Shown: positions 7,429-15,781 of the stretch, in pieces | Position numbering within the stretch: the first letter of the stretch is position 1 | Layout: each line of letters starts with the position of its first letter | Source of the DNA: Thermomonospora echinospora | GTDB lineage: Bacteria > Actinomycetota > Actinomycetes > Streptosporangiales > Streptosporangiaceae | Assembly (NCBI RefSeq): GCF_900108175.1 | Contig: NZ_FNVO01000004.1 | Span: 372,001-436,000, forward strand | Direction: 5' to 3' | Length of the DNA: 64,000 nt | The notes under the pieces: generated by a model | Told to the model about the DNA's origin: nothing | The model's database searches: none | Seen by the model: the letters and a program-made list of their open reading frames with translations, nothing else | Made by a program: the position numbers and the translations under genes

Positions 7429-8811
7429 GTGGGAAAGATCGCCTGGCGGCTGCAACGGACCTGGCGGACCTGGACACAGGGAGCGGCCCCCGACGTCCCG
7501 CCCGAGGAGGACACCGAGCCCGGGGCGGCCGTTTCCGCCGAGGCGCTCGACGTGGTGCTGAGAGTCGGGGAGTTGCTGCTGACCAGCGGCGAGTCCACCG
7601 AACGGGTGACCGAGGCCATGTACGGCCTGGCCGTCGCCTATGAGCTGCCCCGGTGCGAGGTCCAGGTCAGCTTCACCGGCCTGCTGGTGTCGGTGCATCC
7701 CGGCCACGGCTTCCCACCGGTCACCGGCTCCCGGGCCATCCGGCGGCGCACGCCGGCGTACTGGCGGCTCCCCGCGCTGCACGCCCTCGTCCAGGACGCC
7801 TCGATCGGCATGCTGGAGCCCGCGCAGGCGCACCAGCGGCTGGCGGAGATCAAGTGGGCCCGGGCGCCGTACCCGCGCTGGGCGCTGGTGGCGGCGCTCG
7901 GCCTGATCGCCGCCTCGGCCAGTGTGCTGAGCGGCGGCGGGCCGGTGGCGGCCGCGACCGCGTTCGGCGCCACCGTGCTCGGGGACCGGGCCGCGGCCGT
8001 GCTGGCCCGGCGCGGGGTCGCCGAGTTCTACCAGTTGGCGATCGCCGCCGCCATCGCGACGGCGGCGGCCGCGCTGGTGGTGTGGGTGGGCACCCCCGCG
8101 CGGGCCTCGGCGGTGGTGACCGGGGCGATCCTGGCCCTGCTGCCGGGCCGGCCGCTGGTGGCCAGCATCCAGGACGGCATCACCGGCGACCTGGTCAGCG
8201 CGGGCGCCCGGCTGCTGGAGGTCTTCTTCATGATCGCGGCGATCGTCGCCGGGGTCGGGCTGGTGGTGTACACGGCGGTGCGGCTGCACTTCCCGATCGA
8301 CGTGAGCCGACTGCCGAGCGCCCCGCTGACGCTGGAACCGGTGACGGTGCTGGCGGCGGCCGGAGTCTCGGCGGCGTTCGCGATCTCCCTGGCGGCCCGG
8401 CGCGACGTGCTGCTCGCCGTCTCGCTCGGCGGCGCCCTGATCTGGACGCTGTTCGTCCTGCTGCGGGGGCAGGGCGTGCCGCCGGTGGTCGCCTCGGCCG
8501 TCGCCGCGACCGTGCTGGGCCTGCTGGCGAACGCGCTGGCGGTGCACCGCCGGGTGCCCGTGCTGCCCTACGTGGTGCCGATCATCGGCCCGCTGCTGCC
8601 CGGCGGCCTGCTGTTCCAGGGGATGGTCGAGCTCAACACCGGAGCGCCGCGGCACGGGCTGCTGAGCCTGATCGGCGCGCTGTCGGTGGCGCTCGCCCTG
8701 GCGGCGGGGGTCAACCTCGGCGGGGAACTGGTCCGGGCCTTCCGGCGCATCGGCCTCAGCGCCTCCGGTCGCTGGGCCCGCCCCGCCGCCCGCCGCACCC
8801 GCGGCTACTGA
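7429..8811 (+). CDS. Threonine/serine exporter (ThrE) family membrane protein
   Basis: 460 residues, GTG start. The N-terminal cytosolic part contains LRVGELLLTSGESTERVTEAM and a TPAYWRLPALHALV stretch, typical of the DUF1212 half of ThrE. It is followed by about ten hydrophobic helices, with the second half resembling DUF3815, including YVVPIIGPLLPGGLLFQGM. ThrE proteins export threonine and serine using the proton gradient (known from Corynebacterium). GGGAGG lies about 12 bases before the GTG, slightly far. The gene is immediately downstream of tRNA-Thr, which is probably coincidence. Confidence 0.85.
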   Translation: MGKIAWRLQRTWRTWTQGAAPDVPPEEDTEPGAAVSAEALDVVLRVGELLLTSGESTERVTEAMYGLAVAYELPRCEVQVSFTGLLVSVHPGHGFPPVTGSRAIRRRTPAYWRLPALHALVQDASIGMLEPAQAHQRLAEIKWARAPYPRWALVAALGLIAASASVLSGGGPVAAATAFGATVLGDRAAAVLARRGVAEFYQLAIAAAIATAAAALVVWVGTPARASAVVTGAILALLPGRPLVASIQDGITGDLVSAGARLLEVFFMIAAIVAGVGLVVYTAVRLHFPIDVSRLPSAPLTLEPVTVLAAAGVSAAFAISLAARRDVLLAVSLGGALIWTLFVLLRGQGVPPVVASAVAATVLGLLANALAVHRRVPVLPYVVPIIGPLLPGGLLFQGMVELNTGAPRHGLLSLIGALSVALALAAGVNLGGELVRAFRRIGLSASGRWARPAARRTRGY

Positions 8812-8889
8812 CCCCGCCGTCCCGCCACTCACCGCACCCGCGGCTACGGACACCGCCGTCCCACCGCGCCCGCGGCTGCTGACCTCGCC
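8794..8889. repeat. Imperfect triplicated repeat spanning the exporter stop codon
   Basis: Three related units begin near 8794, 8833 and 8865, each with the core CGC(A/G)CCCGCGGCT followed by a CCGCCGTCCC-like block. The first unit covers the last codons and stop of the exporter gene; the other two are downstream. The period is 39 then 32 bases, so the units have lost or gained short blocks. Confidence 0.7.
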
Positions 8890-8980
8890 ACCGGGCCGAC
8901 CGGCGCCCTCGCGATGAGGTCGCGATGAGCTCGTCCCGCAACGGCCGCCGTCGCTCGCCGTCGGAGTTCCTCCACAGCTC

Positions 8981-8989
8981 TGGTAATCT
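8981..8989 (+). promoter_or_regulatory. Possible extended -10 promoter
   Basis: TGGTAATCT matches the TGn extension plus a TAnnnT -10 box. It is about 190 bases before tRNA-Met and could start a longer precursor through tRNA-Met and rpmG. No good -35 box is present. Confidence 0.35.
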
Positions 8990-9146
8990 CTATGCAGGTC
9001 CTTTAGCGGAGCCCCTGATCAGCTCCCCGCCATATCCCTGGCGGCGGCGGATCCCGGGCCCCGACGAGGGGCCGAGGAAATCCGGGTCGCCGGCTCCGTA
9101 GAGCCGGGCAGGTCCCGTGTGTTTCCAAGGTCCGGTCCCGGTCCGG

Positions 9147-9152
9147 TATCCT
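9147..9152 (+). promoter_or_regulatory. Possible -10 box for tRNA-Met
   Basis: TATCCT lies about 28 bases before the tRNA 5' end, with a weak TTCCAA at 9123-9128 as -35 (18-base spacer). Position is right for a tRNA promoter. Confidence 0.4.
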
Positions 9153-9179
9153 TGCTCACCGGTCCACACCGACCATCTC

Positions 9180-9253
9180 GGCGGGGTAGCTCAGTCAGGC
9201 AGAGCAAGCGGCTCATAATCGCTGTGTCGCCGGTTCAAGTCCGGCCCTCGCTA
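9180..9253 (+). tRNA. tRNA-Met (anticodon CAT, elongator type)
   Basis: A 74-nt cloverleaf: acceptor GGCGGGG with CCTCGCT (two G-U pairs), D arm GCTC/GAGC, anticodon stem AGCGG/TCGCT with CAT at 9214-9216, T arm GCCGG/CCGGC around TTCAAGT. The body closely resembles actinomycete elongator tRNA-Met next to rpmG. CCA is not encoded (CTA follows the acceptor). Confidence 0.93.
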
Positions 9254-9328
9254 CTATCCCCAACTCCCGTCACCGGCGGGCTGTTGGGGTGCGCATGTCC
9301 ATGTCCCTCGTCAGAAAGGCACTCCCTC

Positions 9329-9493
9329 GTGGCTGCCACCGACGTTAGGCCGAAGATCACGCTGGCCTGCCAGGAGTGCAAGCACCGCAACTACATCACG
9401 CGGAAGAACCGGCGTAACGACCCGGACCGTCTGGAGCTGAAGAAGTACTGCCCCAACTGCCGGTGCCACCGCCCGCACCGCGAGACCCGCTGA
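9329..9493 (+). CDS. rpmG: 50S ribosomal protein L33
   Basis: 54 residues from a GTG at 9329, with AGAAAGG 9 bases upstream. It keeps both zinc-knuckle pairs, CQEC and CPNC, so this is the zinc-binding (C+) form. The motif [20 protein letters not shown] is typical of L33. The tRNA-Met/rpmG/MaoC gene order is the conserved actinobacterial one. Confidence 0.95.
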   Translation: MAATDVRPKITLACQECKHRNYITRKNRRNDPDRLELKKYCPNCRCHRPHRETR

Positions 9494-9735
9494 GCATCTC
9501 CAAGCGTCGCCCGCGGGTTCGGTGAACGGGCCGTACCCATCACGACCCCGCCGGGCATCTGCGGCACCGCCCACGAGTCCGACCAGTGGGCCGGTGCCAC
9601 CGCGGACCGGCCGAGCATCTGAGGCGTCGGCCACAGGCCCGGCGAACAGGCCGGTCCCACCACAAGAGCCACCGAGCGTCGTCTGCGACCCTTCCCGGTC
9701 CGTGCAGGCTCCCGCCGCATGGTCCGCCGACCGGC
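9492..9735. repeat. Degenerate 60-bp tandem repeat array after rpmG
   Basis: Units starting with GCATCT at 9494, 9555 and 9615, then a weaker GCGTCG unit at 9675, recur with a period of 60-61 bases. Within units the blocks CCGACCAGTGGGCCGGTGCC, GGCGAACAGGCCGGTCCC and GGTGAACGGGCCGTACCC align. The array starts directly at the rpmG stop codon. On the minus strand the frame reads as a 20-residue repeat, but there is no start signal supporting a gene. Confidence 0.72.
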
Positions 9736-9756
9736 GCAGCGCCCGTCCGAACGCCC

Positions 9757-9788
9757 AGCCCGCCCTCTGAGACCGATGAGGGCGGGCT
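9757..9788 (+). terminator. Stem-loop terminator after rpmG
   Basis: A perfect 11-bp stem, AGCCCGCCCTC (9757-9767) with GAGGGCGGGCT (9778-9788), and a 10-base loop. There is no long T run, as is common in actinomycetes. It separates rpmG from the promoter of the MaoC pair. Confidence 0.75.
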
Positions 9789-9799
9789 GAACGTTGTTC

Positions 9800-9808
9800 T
9801 GTTACGGT
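9800..9808 (+). promoter_or_regulatory. Extended -10 promoter for the MaoC gene pair
   Basis: TGTTACGGT provides a TGn extension and a TAnnnT -10 box, about 55 bases before the ATG and directly after the terminator. No -35 box is evident. Confidence 0.5.
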
Positions 9809-9863
9809 CACCCGAGCAGGAATCAGGCGGGCACAGGGCTCCCGACCCTGGAAGGACGGACGT

Positions 9864-10301
9864 ATGCCACTGAACCGGGATTTCATCGGGCGGAGCTTCC
9901 CGCCCACTGAGCCGTACGAGGTGAGCCGGGTCAAGATCCGGGAGTTCGCGGACGCCATCGGCGACCCGAACCCGATCTACCGTGACCGGGAGGCCGCCAA
10001 GGCCGCCGGACATCCCGACGTCGTCGCGCCGCCCACCTTCCCCATCGTGATCTCGCTGGGCGGCAGTGCGATGGCCGACCCGGAGCTGGGCCTGAACTAC
10101 GCCATGGTCGTCCACGGCGAGCAGCGTTTCGAGTATGTCCGCCCGGTCCGCGCCGGCGACGTGCTGGTGTGCGAGACGACCATCACCGAGATCAGGTCGA
10201 TCGGCAACAACGAGAAGCTCGAACTGCGCACCGAGATCAAGACCGCCGAGGGCGAGCCGGTCTGCACCGCCTACAACACGATCGTGGAACGGGGGGCCTG
10301 A
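9864..10301 (+). CDS. MaoC-family dehydratase, N-terminal-type subunit (HadA/UPF0336-like)
   Basis: 145 residues with GGAAGGA before the ATG. It has the single hot-dog fold expected for FAS1/MaoC N-terminal-type subunits, with FADAIGDPNPIYRD near residues 28-41 and a PTFPIVI motif near 57-63. Its partner is the next gene, which carries the catalytic Asp/His signature. In mycobacteria the homologous HadA-HadB pair in the same place (after rpmG) dehydrates 3-hydroxyacyl-ACP in mycolic-acid FAS-II; in non-mycolate actinomycetes the substrate is a less defined 3-hydroxyacyl thioester. Stop and next start overlap by one base. Confidence 0.88.
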   Translation: MPLNRDFIGRSFPPTEPYEVSRVKIREFADAIGDPNPIYRDREAAKAAGHPDVVAPPTFPIVISLGGSAMADPELGLNYAMVVHGEQRFEYVRPVRAGDVLVCETTITEIRSIGNNEKLELRTEIKTAEGEPVCTAYNTIVERGA

Positions 10302-10726
10302 TGACCGCCGGTGTGAAGTACGACGACGTCGAGGTCGGCACCGAGATCCCCGCCAGGACCTACCCCGTCGATCGGGCCAACCTGGTCATGTACGCCGGGG
10401 CCTCCGGCGACTTCAACCCGATCCACTGGCGGGAGAGCTTCGCCAAGTCCGTCGGCCTGCCGGACGTGATCGCGCACGGCATGTTCACGATGGCCCAGGG
10501 CGGCCGCTTCGTGACCGACTGGGTCGGCGACCCCGGCGCCGTCGTCGACTACGGCGTACGGTTCTCCTCCCCGGTGGTGGTGCCCGATGAGGGCGGCGCC
10601 ACCCTGGAGATCAGCGGCACGGTCGAGGACAAGCTCGACGACAACAAGGTCGTCGTGGCGCTGACCGCCCGCTGCAACGGGCAGAAGGTCCTCACCCGCG
10701 CCAAGGCGGTCGTCCGCCTCGCCTGA
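10301..10726 (+). CDS. MaoC-family (R)-specific hydratase/dehydratase, catalytic subunit (HadB-like)
   Basis: 141 residues. The hydratase 2 signature is visible in YAGASGDFNPIHW (near residues 31-43, with catalytic Asp and His), followed by GLPDVIAHGMFTMAQGGR. The ATG overlaps the TGA of the upstream subunit (TGATG), so the two are translationally coupled and almost certainly form a heterodimer. Cytosolic. It would hydrate or dehydrate enoyl/3-hydroxyacyl thioesters. Confidence 0.9.
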   Translation: MTAGVKYDDVEVGTEIPARTYPVDRANLVMYAGASGDFNPIHWRESFAKSVGLPDVIAHGMFTMAQGGRFVTDWVGDPGAVVDYGVRFSSPVVVPDEGGATLEISGTVEDKLDDNKVVVALTARCNGQKVLTRAKAVVRLA

Positions 10727-10969
10727 CCCGCTTTCCCCCCGGGGCGCCCCCAGCCCCCCGAAGCGCCGGGCCAGGCGACCCCGCCGCGCCCCGGCCGCCC
10801 TGGGAGGCGACGCACGGTCGCCGCCCAGGGCTTCTCTATGCTGAGGCTCGGCACGTCCGTGCCCAGCGACCCGGCGAGGCCGGTACGGAGACCACCGGGT
10901 CCGGAAGGCGTCCCCGAAGGCATCGCGAGGCCAGGCCCGCGAGCCGCCGAGCGAAGCGAGGCAGTGAAC

Positions 10970-12046
10970 ATGGCCGTGCTCTGCGAACACGTGAACCTGG
11001 CCGCCTACACCACGCTGCGGCTCGGCGGCCCGGCGCGCCGGTTCGTCGAGGCGGCCACCGAGGACGAGCTGGTCGCCGCCGTCCGCCGGGCCGACGAGGA
11101 CGGCGAGAACGTGCTGGTCCTCGGCGGCGGCAGCAACCTGGTGGTGGCCGACGAGGGGTTCGACGGCACCGTCGTGCACGTCGCCGGCCGGGGCGTCACC
11201 CGGCGGACCGACCCGCGGCACCCGGGCAAGGTGCTGGTCACCGCCCAGGCCGGCGAGGAGTGGGAGCCGTTCGTGGCCCGCTGCGTGACCGAGGGCCTGG
11301 CCGGGGTCGAGTGCCTGTCCGGCATCCCCGGCCTGGTCGGCGCCACCCCCATCCAGAACGTCGGCGCCTACGGGCAGGACGTCGCCGAGACCGTCGTCGG
11401 GGTCCGCGCCTACGACCGCAGGGCCCGCGAGATCGTCACGCTCGACCACGCCGCCTGCGGCTTCACCTACCGCAGCAGCGTCTTCAAGGGCTCGGACCGC
11501 TACGTCGTCCTGGACGTGACGTTCGCGCTGGAGGAGACCGAGGAGTCCCGGCCCGTCGCGTACGCCGAGCTGGCCCGCACCCTCGACGTCCGGACCGGGG
11601 AACGGGTCCCACTGCACGACGCGCGCAAGGCCGTCCTGGAGCTGCGCCGCGGCAAGGGCATGGTGCTGGATCCGGCCGACCCCGACACCCGCAGCGCCGG
11701 CTCGTTCTTCACCAACCCCGTCCTGGACGCCGCGCAGCTCGCCGAGCTCGAACGCCGCGTGGCGGACCGGCTCGGACCGGACGCGGCGTTCCCCCGCTAC
11801 CCCGAGACCGGCGGGCGCGCCAAGACCTCGGCCGCCTGGCTGATCGACAGGGCCGGTTTCACCAAGGGCCACGCCCTCGGCCCGGTCCGGATCTCCACCA
11901 AGCACACCCTGGCGCTCACCAACCCCGACGGCGCCGGCCGGACCGCCGACCTGCTGGCCCTGGCCCGTCAGGTCCGGGACGGGGTGCGCGAGGCGTTCGG
12001 CGTCGAGCTGGTCAACGAGCCCGTCATGATCGGGGTGCGGCTGTGA
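10970..12046 (+). CDS. murB: UDP-N-acetylenolpyruvoylglucosamine reductase (MurB)
   Basis: 358 residues. MurB uses NADPH and FAD to reduce UDP-GlcNAc-enolpyruvate to UDP-MurNAc in peptidoglycan precursor synthesis. The FAD domain has LGGGSNLVV (51-59) and SGIPGLVGATPIQNVGAYGQ-like core (about 118-137). The catalytic serine motif is SAGSFFTNP, and the C-terminal glutamate region reads VNEPVMIGVRL. The ATG at 10970 was chosen because GCGAGG lies 8 bases before it; a GTG at 10964 is possible. The gene sits between the MaoC pair and adenosine deaminase, as in Streptomyces. Confidence 0.95.
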   Translation: MAVLCEHVNLAAYTTLRLGGPARRFVEAATEDELVAAVRRADEDGENVLVLGGGSNLVVADEGFDGTVVHVAGRGVTRRTDPRHPGKVLVTAQAGEEWEPFVARCVTEGLAGVECLSGIPGLVGATPIQNVGAYGQDVAETVVGVRAYDRRAREIVTLDHAACGFTYRSSVFKGSDRYVVLDVTFALEETEESRPVAYAELARTLDVRTGERVPLHDARKAVLELRRGKGMVLDPADPDTRSAGSFFTNPVLDAAQLAELERRVADRLGPDAAFPRYPETGGRAKTSAAWLIDRAGFTKGHALGPVRISTKHTLALTNPDGAGRTADLLALARQVRDGVREAFGVELVNEPVMIGVRL

Positions 12047-12203
12047 GCGACCACCGTCCTCGGCCGCCTTCCGGGTGAACGATCCCCGGCTCGCCGAGGC
12101 ATCGGGGTCGGCGGGACCGATGCGTTCCAGATGCGGGTTTCGCGGCGCATCATGAAGGCGGGGGTCCTTCGCACCGCGGTACCCCCGCCGCGGGAGGGCC
12201 CCG

Positions 12204-12923
12204 GTGGGGCGGGATGACGTGGTGATATCGCAGCGAGCCATCGGGATCCGACCGCAGCTCAGCGACGAGGTCGCCGCCAGGCTCCGAGAACAGATCATGG
12301 ACGGCCGGGTGCGCCCGGGGGAGTACCTGCGGCTGGAACGGCTGGCCGCCGAGTTCGGCATCAGCGTCACCCCCGTGCGCGAGGCCCTGCAGTCGCTGCG
12401 CAGCCAGGGCTTCGTCCAACTGGAGCCCCGCCGCGGCTTCGTGGTGGCCCCGCTGTCGCGCCAGGACGTCAAGGACCTGTTCTGGGTGCAGGCCGACATC
12501 GCCGCCGAACTGACCGCCCGGTCGGCCGCCACCATGACCACCGGCACGCTCCGGGAGCTGAGCGCCATCCAGCACGCCATGGGACAGGCCGTCCGGTCCG
12601 GCCGGATCGACCTGGTGGAGGAGCACAACCACGGCTTCCACCGCTGCATCAACCTGGCCGCCTGCTCGGCCAAGCTCGCCTGGTCGCTGGGCTCGGTGGC
12701 CCGCTATGTCCCGCGCGGCCTGTACGGGCGGCTGCCCGACTGGCCCCGCACCGCCCTGGACGACCACGAGCGCGTACTGGCCGCCCTACGCAAGGCCGAC
12801 CCCGACGAGGCCCGCACCGCCATGCGCACCCACATCGTCCGCGCCGGCGAGCTCCTCATCGCCCACCTCGAACGCCAGGGCCTGTGGAACGACACTCCGG
12901 ACGGCTACCACCAGGCCCCCTGA
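12204..12923 (+). CDS. GntR-family transcriptional regulator with FCD domain
   Basis: 239 residues from a GTG with GGGAGGG about 7 bases upstream. The N-terminal winged helix (about 17-80) shows LRLERLAAEFGISVTPVREAL and a wing sequence EPRRGFVVAPLS. The C-terminal all-helical FCD ligand-binding domain (about 88-222) includes HNHGFHRCINLAA and the DDHERVLAALRKAD metal-ligand histidine. This is the FadR subfamily, usually a repressor released by an acid or sugar-acid metabolite. No neighbouring operon identifies its target; it may act elsewhere or on itself. It is convergent with adenosine deaminase. Confidence 0.9.
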   Translation: MGRDDVVISQRAIGIRPQLSDEVAARLREQIMDGRVRPGEYLRLERLAAEFGISVTPVREALQSLRSQGFVQLEPRRGFVVAPLSRQDVKDLFWVQADIAAELTARSAATMTTGTLRELSAIQHAMGQAVRSGRIDLVEEHNHGFHRCINLAACSAKLAWSLGSVARYVPRGLYGRLPDWPRTALDDHERVLAALRKADPDEARTAMRTHIVRAGELLIAHLERQGLWNDTPDGYHQAP

Positions 12924-13032
12924 GCCACCCACCCACCAGACCGCACGAAGCCGGACGAGCCCGCCCATCACCAACGAGGCCGGTGCGGCCGCCCATACCT
13001 TCGCCGGGTCCCGTGACCGCCGTACCTTCGCC

Positions 13033-13087
13033 GATCTTGACGTTAATGCGCTCCGAACCGCGTTCAGACGACGACAACGTCAAGATC
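13033..13087. terminator. Long-loop perfect inverted repeat between convergent genes
   Basis: Arms GATCTTGACGTT (13033-13044) and AACGTCAAGATC (13076-13087) are perfect 12-mers separated by 31 bases. The repeat lies between the convergent gntR and adenosine deaminase genes. It may be a bidirectional terminator, although the arms are AT-richer than other terminators here and the loop is long. A protein-binding palindrome is the alternative. Confidence 0.45.
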
Positions 13088-13137
13088 AGTGGGATCTGCC
13101 GGGGGAGCGGGCACGGTGGGCGGTGGTGGACGCCGGA

Positions 13138-14211
13138 CTAGGTGAACGCCGGGTGTGCCGTGTCGGCCGGGACGGAGGGGGGTGCGGCGAGCCAGGCGTC
13201 GATGCCGTCCAGCAGCCGTTTGCGGATTTCGGCCGGGGCCACCGAGCCGGTGACCGACGCGCGGGCCAGGTCGGCCAGCTCCGCGTCGGTGAAGCCGTGC
13301 TCGGTGCGCGCCAGCTCGTACTGCCTGGCCAGCCGGGAGCCGAACAGCAGCGGGTCATCGGCGCCCAGCGCCAGCCGCGCACCGGCCTCGTACAGGGCCC
13401 GCACCGGCACCGCGGCGGCCGACGGAGCCACCCCCAGCGCCACATTGGAAGCCGGGCAGACCTCCAGCACCACCCCCCGCTCGATGACGCGGCTGAGCAG
13501 CGCCGGGTCCTCGACGGCCCGTACGCCGTGCCCGATGCGGTCCGCGTGCAGGATCTCCAGGCACTCGCGCACGCTCGCCGGGCCCAGCAGCTCCCCGCCG
13601 TGCGGCGTGGACAGCAGCCCCGCCCGGCGGGCGATGCGGAACGCGCCCTCGAAGTCGTAGGCCCGGCCCCGCCGCTCGTCGTTGGACAGGCCGAACCCGA
13701 CCACCCCGCGGCCGGCGTACCGCACCGCCAGCCGGGCCAGCGTCCTGGCGTCCAGCGGGTGCCGGGTGCGGTTGGCGGCGATCACGATGCCGATGCCGAC
13801 CCCGGTCGCCGCCTCCGCCTCCCGGGCCGCGTCCAGCACCAGCTCCACCGTGGGTGTCAGCCCGCCGAAGCGCCCCGCGTAGCCGCTCGGGTCCACCTGG
13901 ATCTCCAGCCAGCCCGACCCCTCGGCGGCCTCGTCCTCGGCCGCCTCGCGCAGTAGCCGCCGGACGTCCTCGGGCTCACGCAGCACCGACCGGGCGATGT
14001 CGTACAGCCGCTGGAACCGGAACCAGCCGCGCTCGTCGGTGGCGCGCAGCCGGGGCGGCCAGTCCTCCACCAGCGCCTCCGGCAGGTGCACCCCGTGCCG
14101 CCGGGCCAGCTCCACCAGCGTGGAGTGCCGCATCGAGCCGGTGAAGTGCAGATGCAGATGCGCCTTGGGGAGCGCGCGAATCGGACGAGTGGAAGATGAA
14201 TCGGCCCGCAT
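13138..14211 (-). CDS. add: Adenosine deaminase
   Basis: 357 residues from the ATG at 14211. The metal-binding HLHLHFTGS (18-26) opens the TIM barrel. The catalytic HGGEL motif, RIGHGVRA and the metal/base motif LGADDPLLF follow in the usual order, so it should convert adenosine to inosine (or a related amino-purine or purine analogue) with zinc. A longer in-frame start exists but lacks support. No clear ribosome binding site is seen upstream; CAAAGT 6 bases before the ATG may be a -10 box of a leaderless mRNA. Syntenic with the Streptomyces adenosine deaminase near secE. Confidence 0.9.
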   Translation of the reverse strand: MRADSSSTRPIRALPKAHLHLHFTGSMRHSTLVELARRHGVHLPEALVEDWPPRLRATDERGWFRFQRLYDIARSVLREPEDVRRLLREAAEDEAAEGSGWLEIQVDPSGYAGRFGGLTPTVELVLDAAREAEAATGVGIGIVIAANRTRHPLDARTLARLAVRYAGRGVVGFGLSNDERRGRAYDFEGAFRIARRAGLLSTPHGGELLGPASVRECLEILHADRIGHGVRAVEDPALLSRVIERGVVLEVCPASNVALGVAPSAAAVPVRALYEAGARLALGADDPLLFGSRLARQYELARTEHGFTDAELADLARASVTGSVAPAEIRKRLLDGIDAWLAAPPSVPADTAHPAFT

Positions 14212-14372
14212 GAACCAACTTTGCCGGATCCGGCCACCTGCCTTGACACTGGTCCCGCCAAGACCACCCGCCCGGGCCATGCGCGAATGGTCACCCGTGA
14301 CCATCGCGCACCCGGATGCGGGCAACCCGACGACCGTCCCAGGCGTAGGCGTTCGCCTCGAAGGGAGCACAG

Positions 14373-14435
14373 ATGATCTATCAAGGCGACCGGCTGACGA
14401 ACGCCTCGGCCCCGTGCGGGGCCGAGGCGTTCTGA
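14373..14435 (+). CDS. 20-codon mini-ORF ending in a terminator hairpin
   Basis: The ATG at 14373 has an excellent AAGGGAG ribosome binding site 5-6 bases upstream and encodes MIYQGDRLTN plus ten more residues ending in TGA. The last 11 codons coincide exactly with a perfect 15-bp hairpin. It may be a leader-type peptide or chance. No product is recognised. Confidence 0.3.
   Translation: MIYQGDRLTNASAPCGAEAF
14399..14432 (-). terminator. Strong stem-loop terminator downstream of the aminotransferase gene
   Basis: Perfect 15-bp stem (14399-14413 with 14418-14432, arm GAACGCCTCGGCCCC) and a GTGC loop, 26 bases past the stop of the minus-strand aminotransferase gene. It could act on either strand. 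Confidence 0.8.
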
Positions 14436-14457
14436 GGTGCGCGGTCGTCTCGTCGGG

Positions 14458-15669
14458 TCAGCTCGCCTCGGACAGCAGCTTGGCGACCCGGCTGACGCCC
14501 TCGACCAGGTCCTCGTCACCGAGGGCGTAGGACAGCCGGAAGTAGCCCGGGGTGCCGAACGCCTCGCCGGGCACCAGCGCCACCTCGGCCTCGCTCAGGA
14601 TCAGCTCGGCGAGCTCGACGGTGGTGGCCGGGCGCTTGCCGCGGATCTCCTTGCCGAGCACCCCCTTGACCGAGGGGTAGGCGTAGAAGGCGCCCTCCGG
14701 CTCGGGGCAGACCACGCCCGGGATCTCGTTCAGCATCCGGACCATGGTCTGGCGGCGCCGGTCGAAGGCCGCGCGCATCTCGGCGACCGCCGCCAGGTCG
14801 CCGGTCACCGCCGCCAGCGCCGCCGCCTGCGACACGTTCGCGACGTTGGAGGTGGCGTGCGACTGCAGGTTGGTGGCGGCCTTGACCACGTCCTGCGGGC
14901 CGATCAGCCAGCCCACCCGCCAGCCGGTCATCGCGTAGGTCTTGGCCACCCCGTTGAGCACCAGCGTCCGGTCGGCCAGCTCGGGCACCACCACCGGCAT
15001 CGAGGTGAACTCGGCGTTCCCGTAGACCAGGTGCTCGTAGATCTCGTCGGTGATCACCCACAGGCCGTGCTCGTCGGCCCACCGGCCGATCTCGGCCACC
15101 TGGTCGCGGGAGTAGACCGCGCCGGTCGGGTTGGACGGGGAGACGAACAGCAGCACCTTGGTGCGGTCGGTGCGGGCCGCCTCCAGCTGCTCGACGCTCA
15201 CCCGGTAGCCGGTGGTCTCGTCGGCCACCACGTCCACCGGGACCCCGCCGGCCAGCTTGATCGACTCGGGGTAGGTGGTCCAGTACGGGGTCGGGACCAG
15301 CACCTCGTCACCCGGGTCCAGCAGCGCGGCGAACGCCTGGTACACCGCCTGCTTGCCGCCGTTGGTGACCAGCACCTGAGAGGCGTCCACCTGCAGGCCG
15401 GAGTCGCGGGCGGTCTTCTCGGCGATGGCGGTGCGCAGCTCGGGCAGCCCGCCGGCCGGGGTGTACTTGTGGAAGCGCGGCACCCGGCAGGCGGTCACCG
15501 CCGCCTCGACGATGTAGTCCGGGGTGGGGAAGTCGGGCTCGCCGGCGCCGAACCCGATGACCGGCCGGCCCGCGGCCTTCAGCGCCTTGGCCTTGGCGTC
15601 CACGGCCAGCGTGGCGGACTCGGAGATCGCGGCGATGCGCGCGGAGATTCGAGATCGGTCGCTGCTCAT
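14458..15669 (-). CDS. Pyridoxal-phosphate-dependent aminotransferase, class I (aspartate aminotransferase type)
   Basis: 403 residues. Class I/II fold with [12 protein letters not shown] near the N-terminus, [25 protein letters not shown], the [10 protein letters not shown] segment (Asn contacting PLP), DEIYEHLVY (Asp) and the PLP lysine in [16 protein letters not shown]. The final [11 protein letters not shown] carries the substrate-carboxylate arginine. It transfers amino groups between aspartate (or prephenate) and 2-oxoglutarate. The ATG at 15669 is the first good start; upstream in-frame codons run into the tRNA-Trp promoter region. Located between adenosine deaminase and tRNA-Trp-secE as in Streptomyces. 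Confidence 0.93.
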   Translation of the reverse strand: MSSDRSRISARIAAISESATLAVDAKAKALKAAGRPVIGFGAGEPDFPTPDYIVEAAVTACRVPRFHKYTPAGGLPELRTAIAEKTARDSGLQVDASQVLVTNGGKQAVYQAFAALLDPGDEVLVPTPYWTTYPESIKLAGGVPVDVVADETTGYRVSVEQLEAARTDRTKVLLFVSPSNPTGAVYSRDQVAEIGRWADEHGLWVITDEIYEHLVYGNAEFTSMPVVVPELADRTLVLNGVAKTYAMTGWRVGWLIGPQDVVKAATNLQSHATSNVANVSQAAALAAVTGDLAAVAEMRAAFDRRRQTMVRMLNEIPGVVCPEPEGAFYAYPSVKGVLGKEIRGKRPATTVELAELILSEAEVALVPGEAFGTPGYFRLSYALGDEDLVEGVSRVAKLLSEAS

Positions 15670-15781
15670 GAGTCCATCGTTCCAGACGTGCGGCGGCGGG
15701 TTCAGCCGGATGCCGGACCGGCGTCCGGGCAGGTCGCGGGGCGGGCGCGGACGACTCGCGGAAGGTGTCGACGGCCTTTGG

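Noticed and set aside
7653-8882. 409-codon alternative frame inside the ThrE-type gene
   Set aside because: Gly/Arg/Ala-rich out-of-frame reading; the in-frame product has clear membrane helices and family motifs.
9391-9720. Minus-strand repeat-protein gene over the 60-bp array
   Set aside because: The 20-residue periodicity follows from the DNA repeat; no start signal, and the frame runs antisense into rpmG.
14373-14435. Precursor of a lasso or lanthipeptide
   Set aside because: No modification genes nearby, one Cys only, and the second half is dictated by the hairpin.
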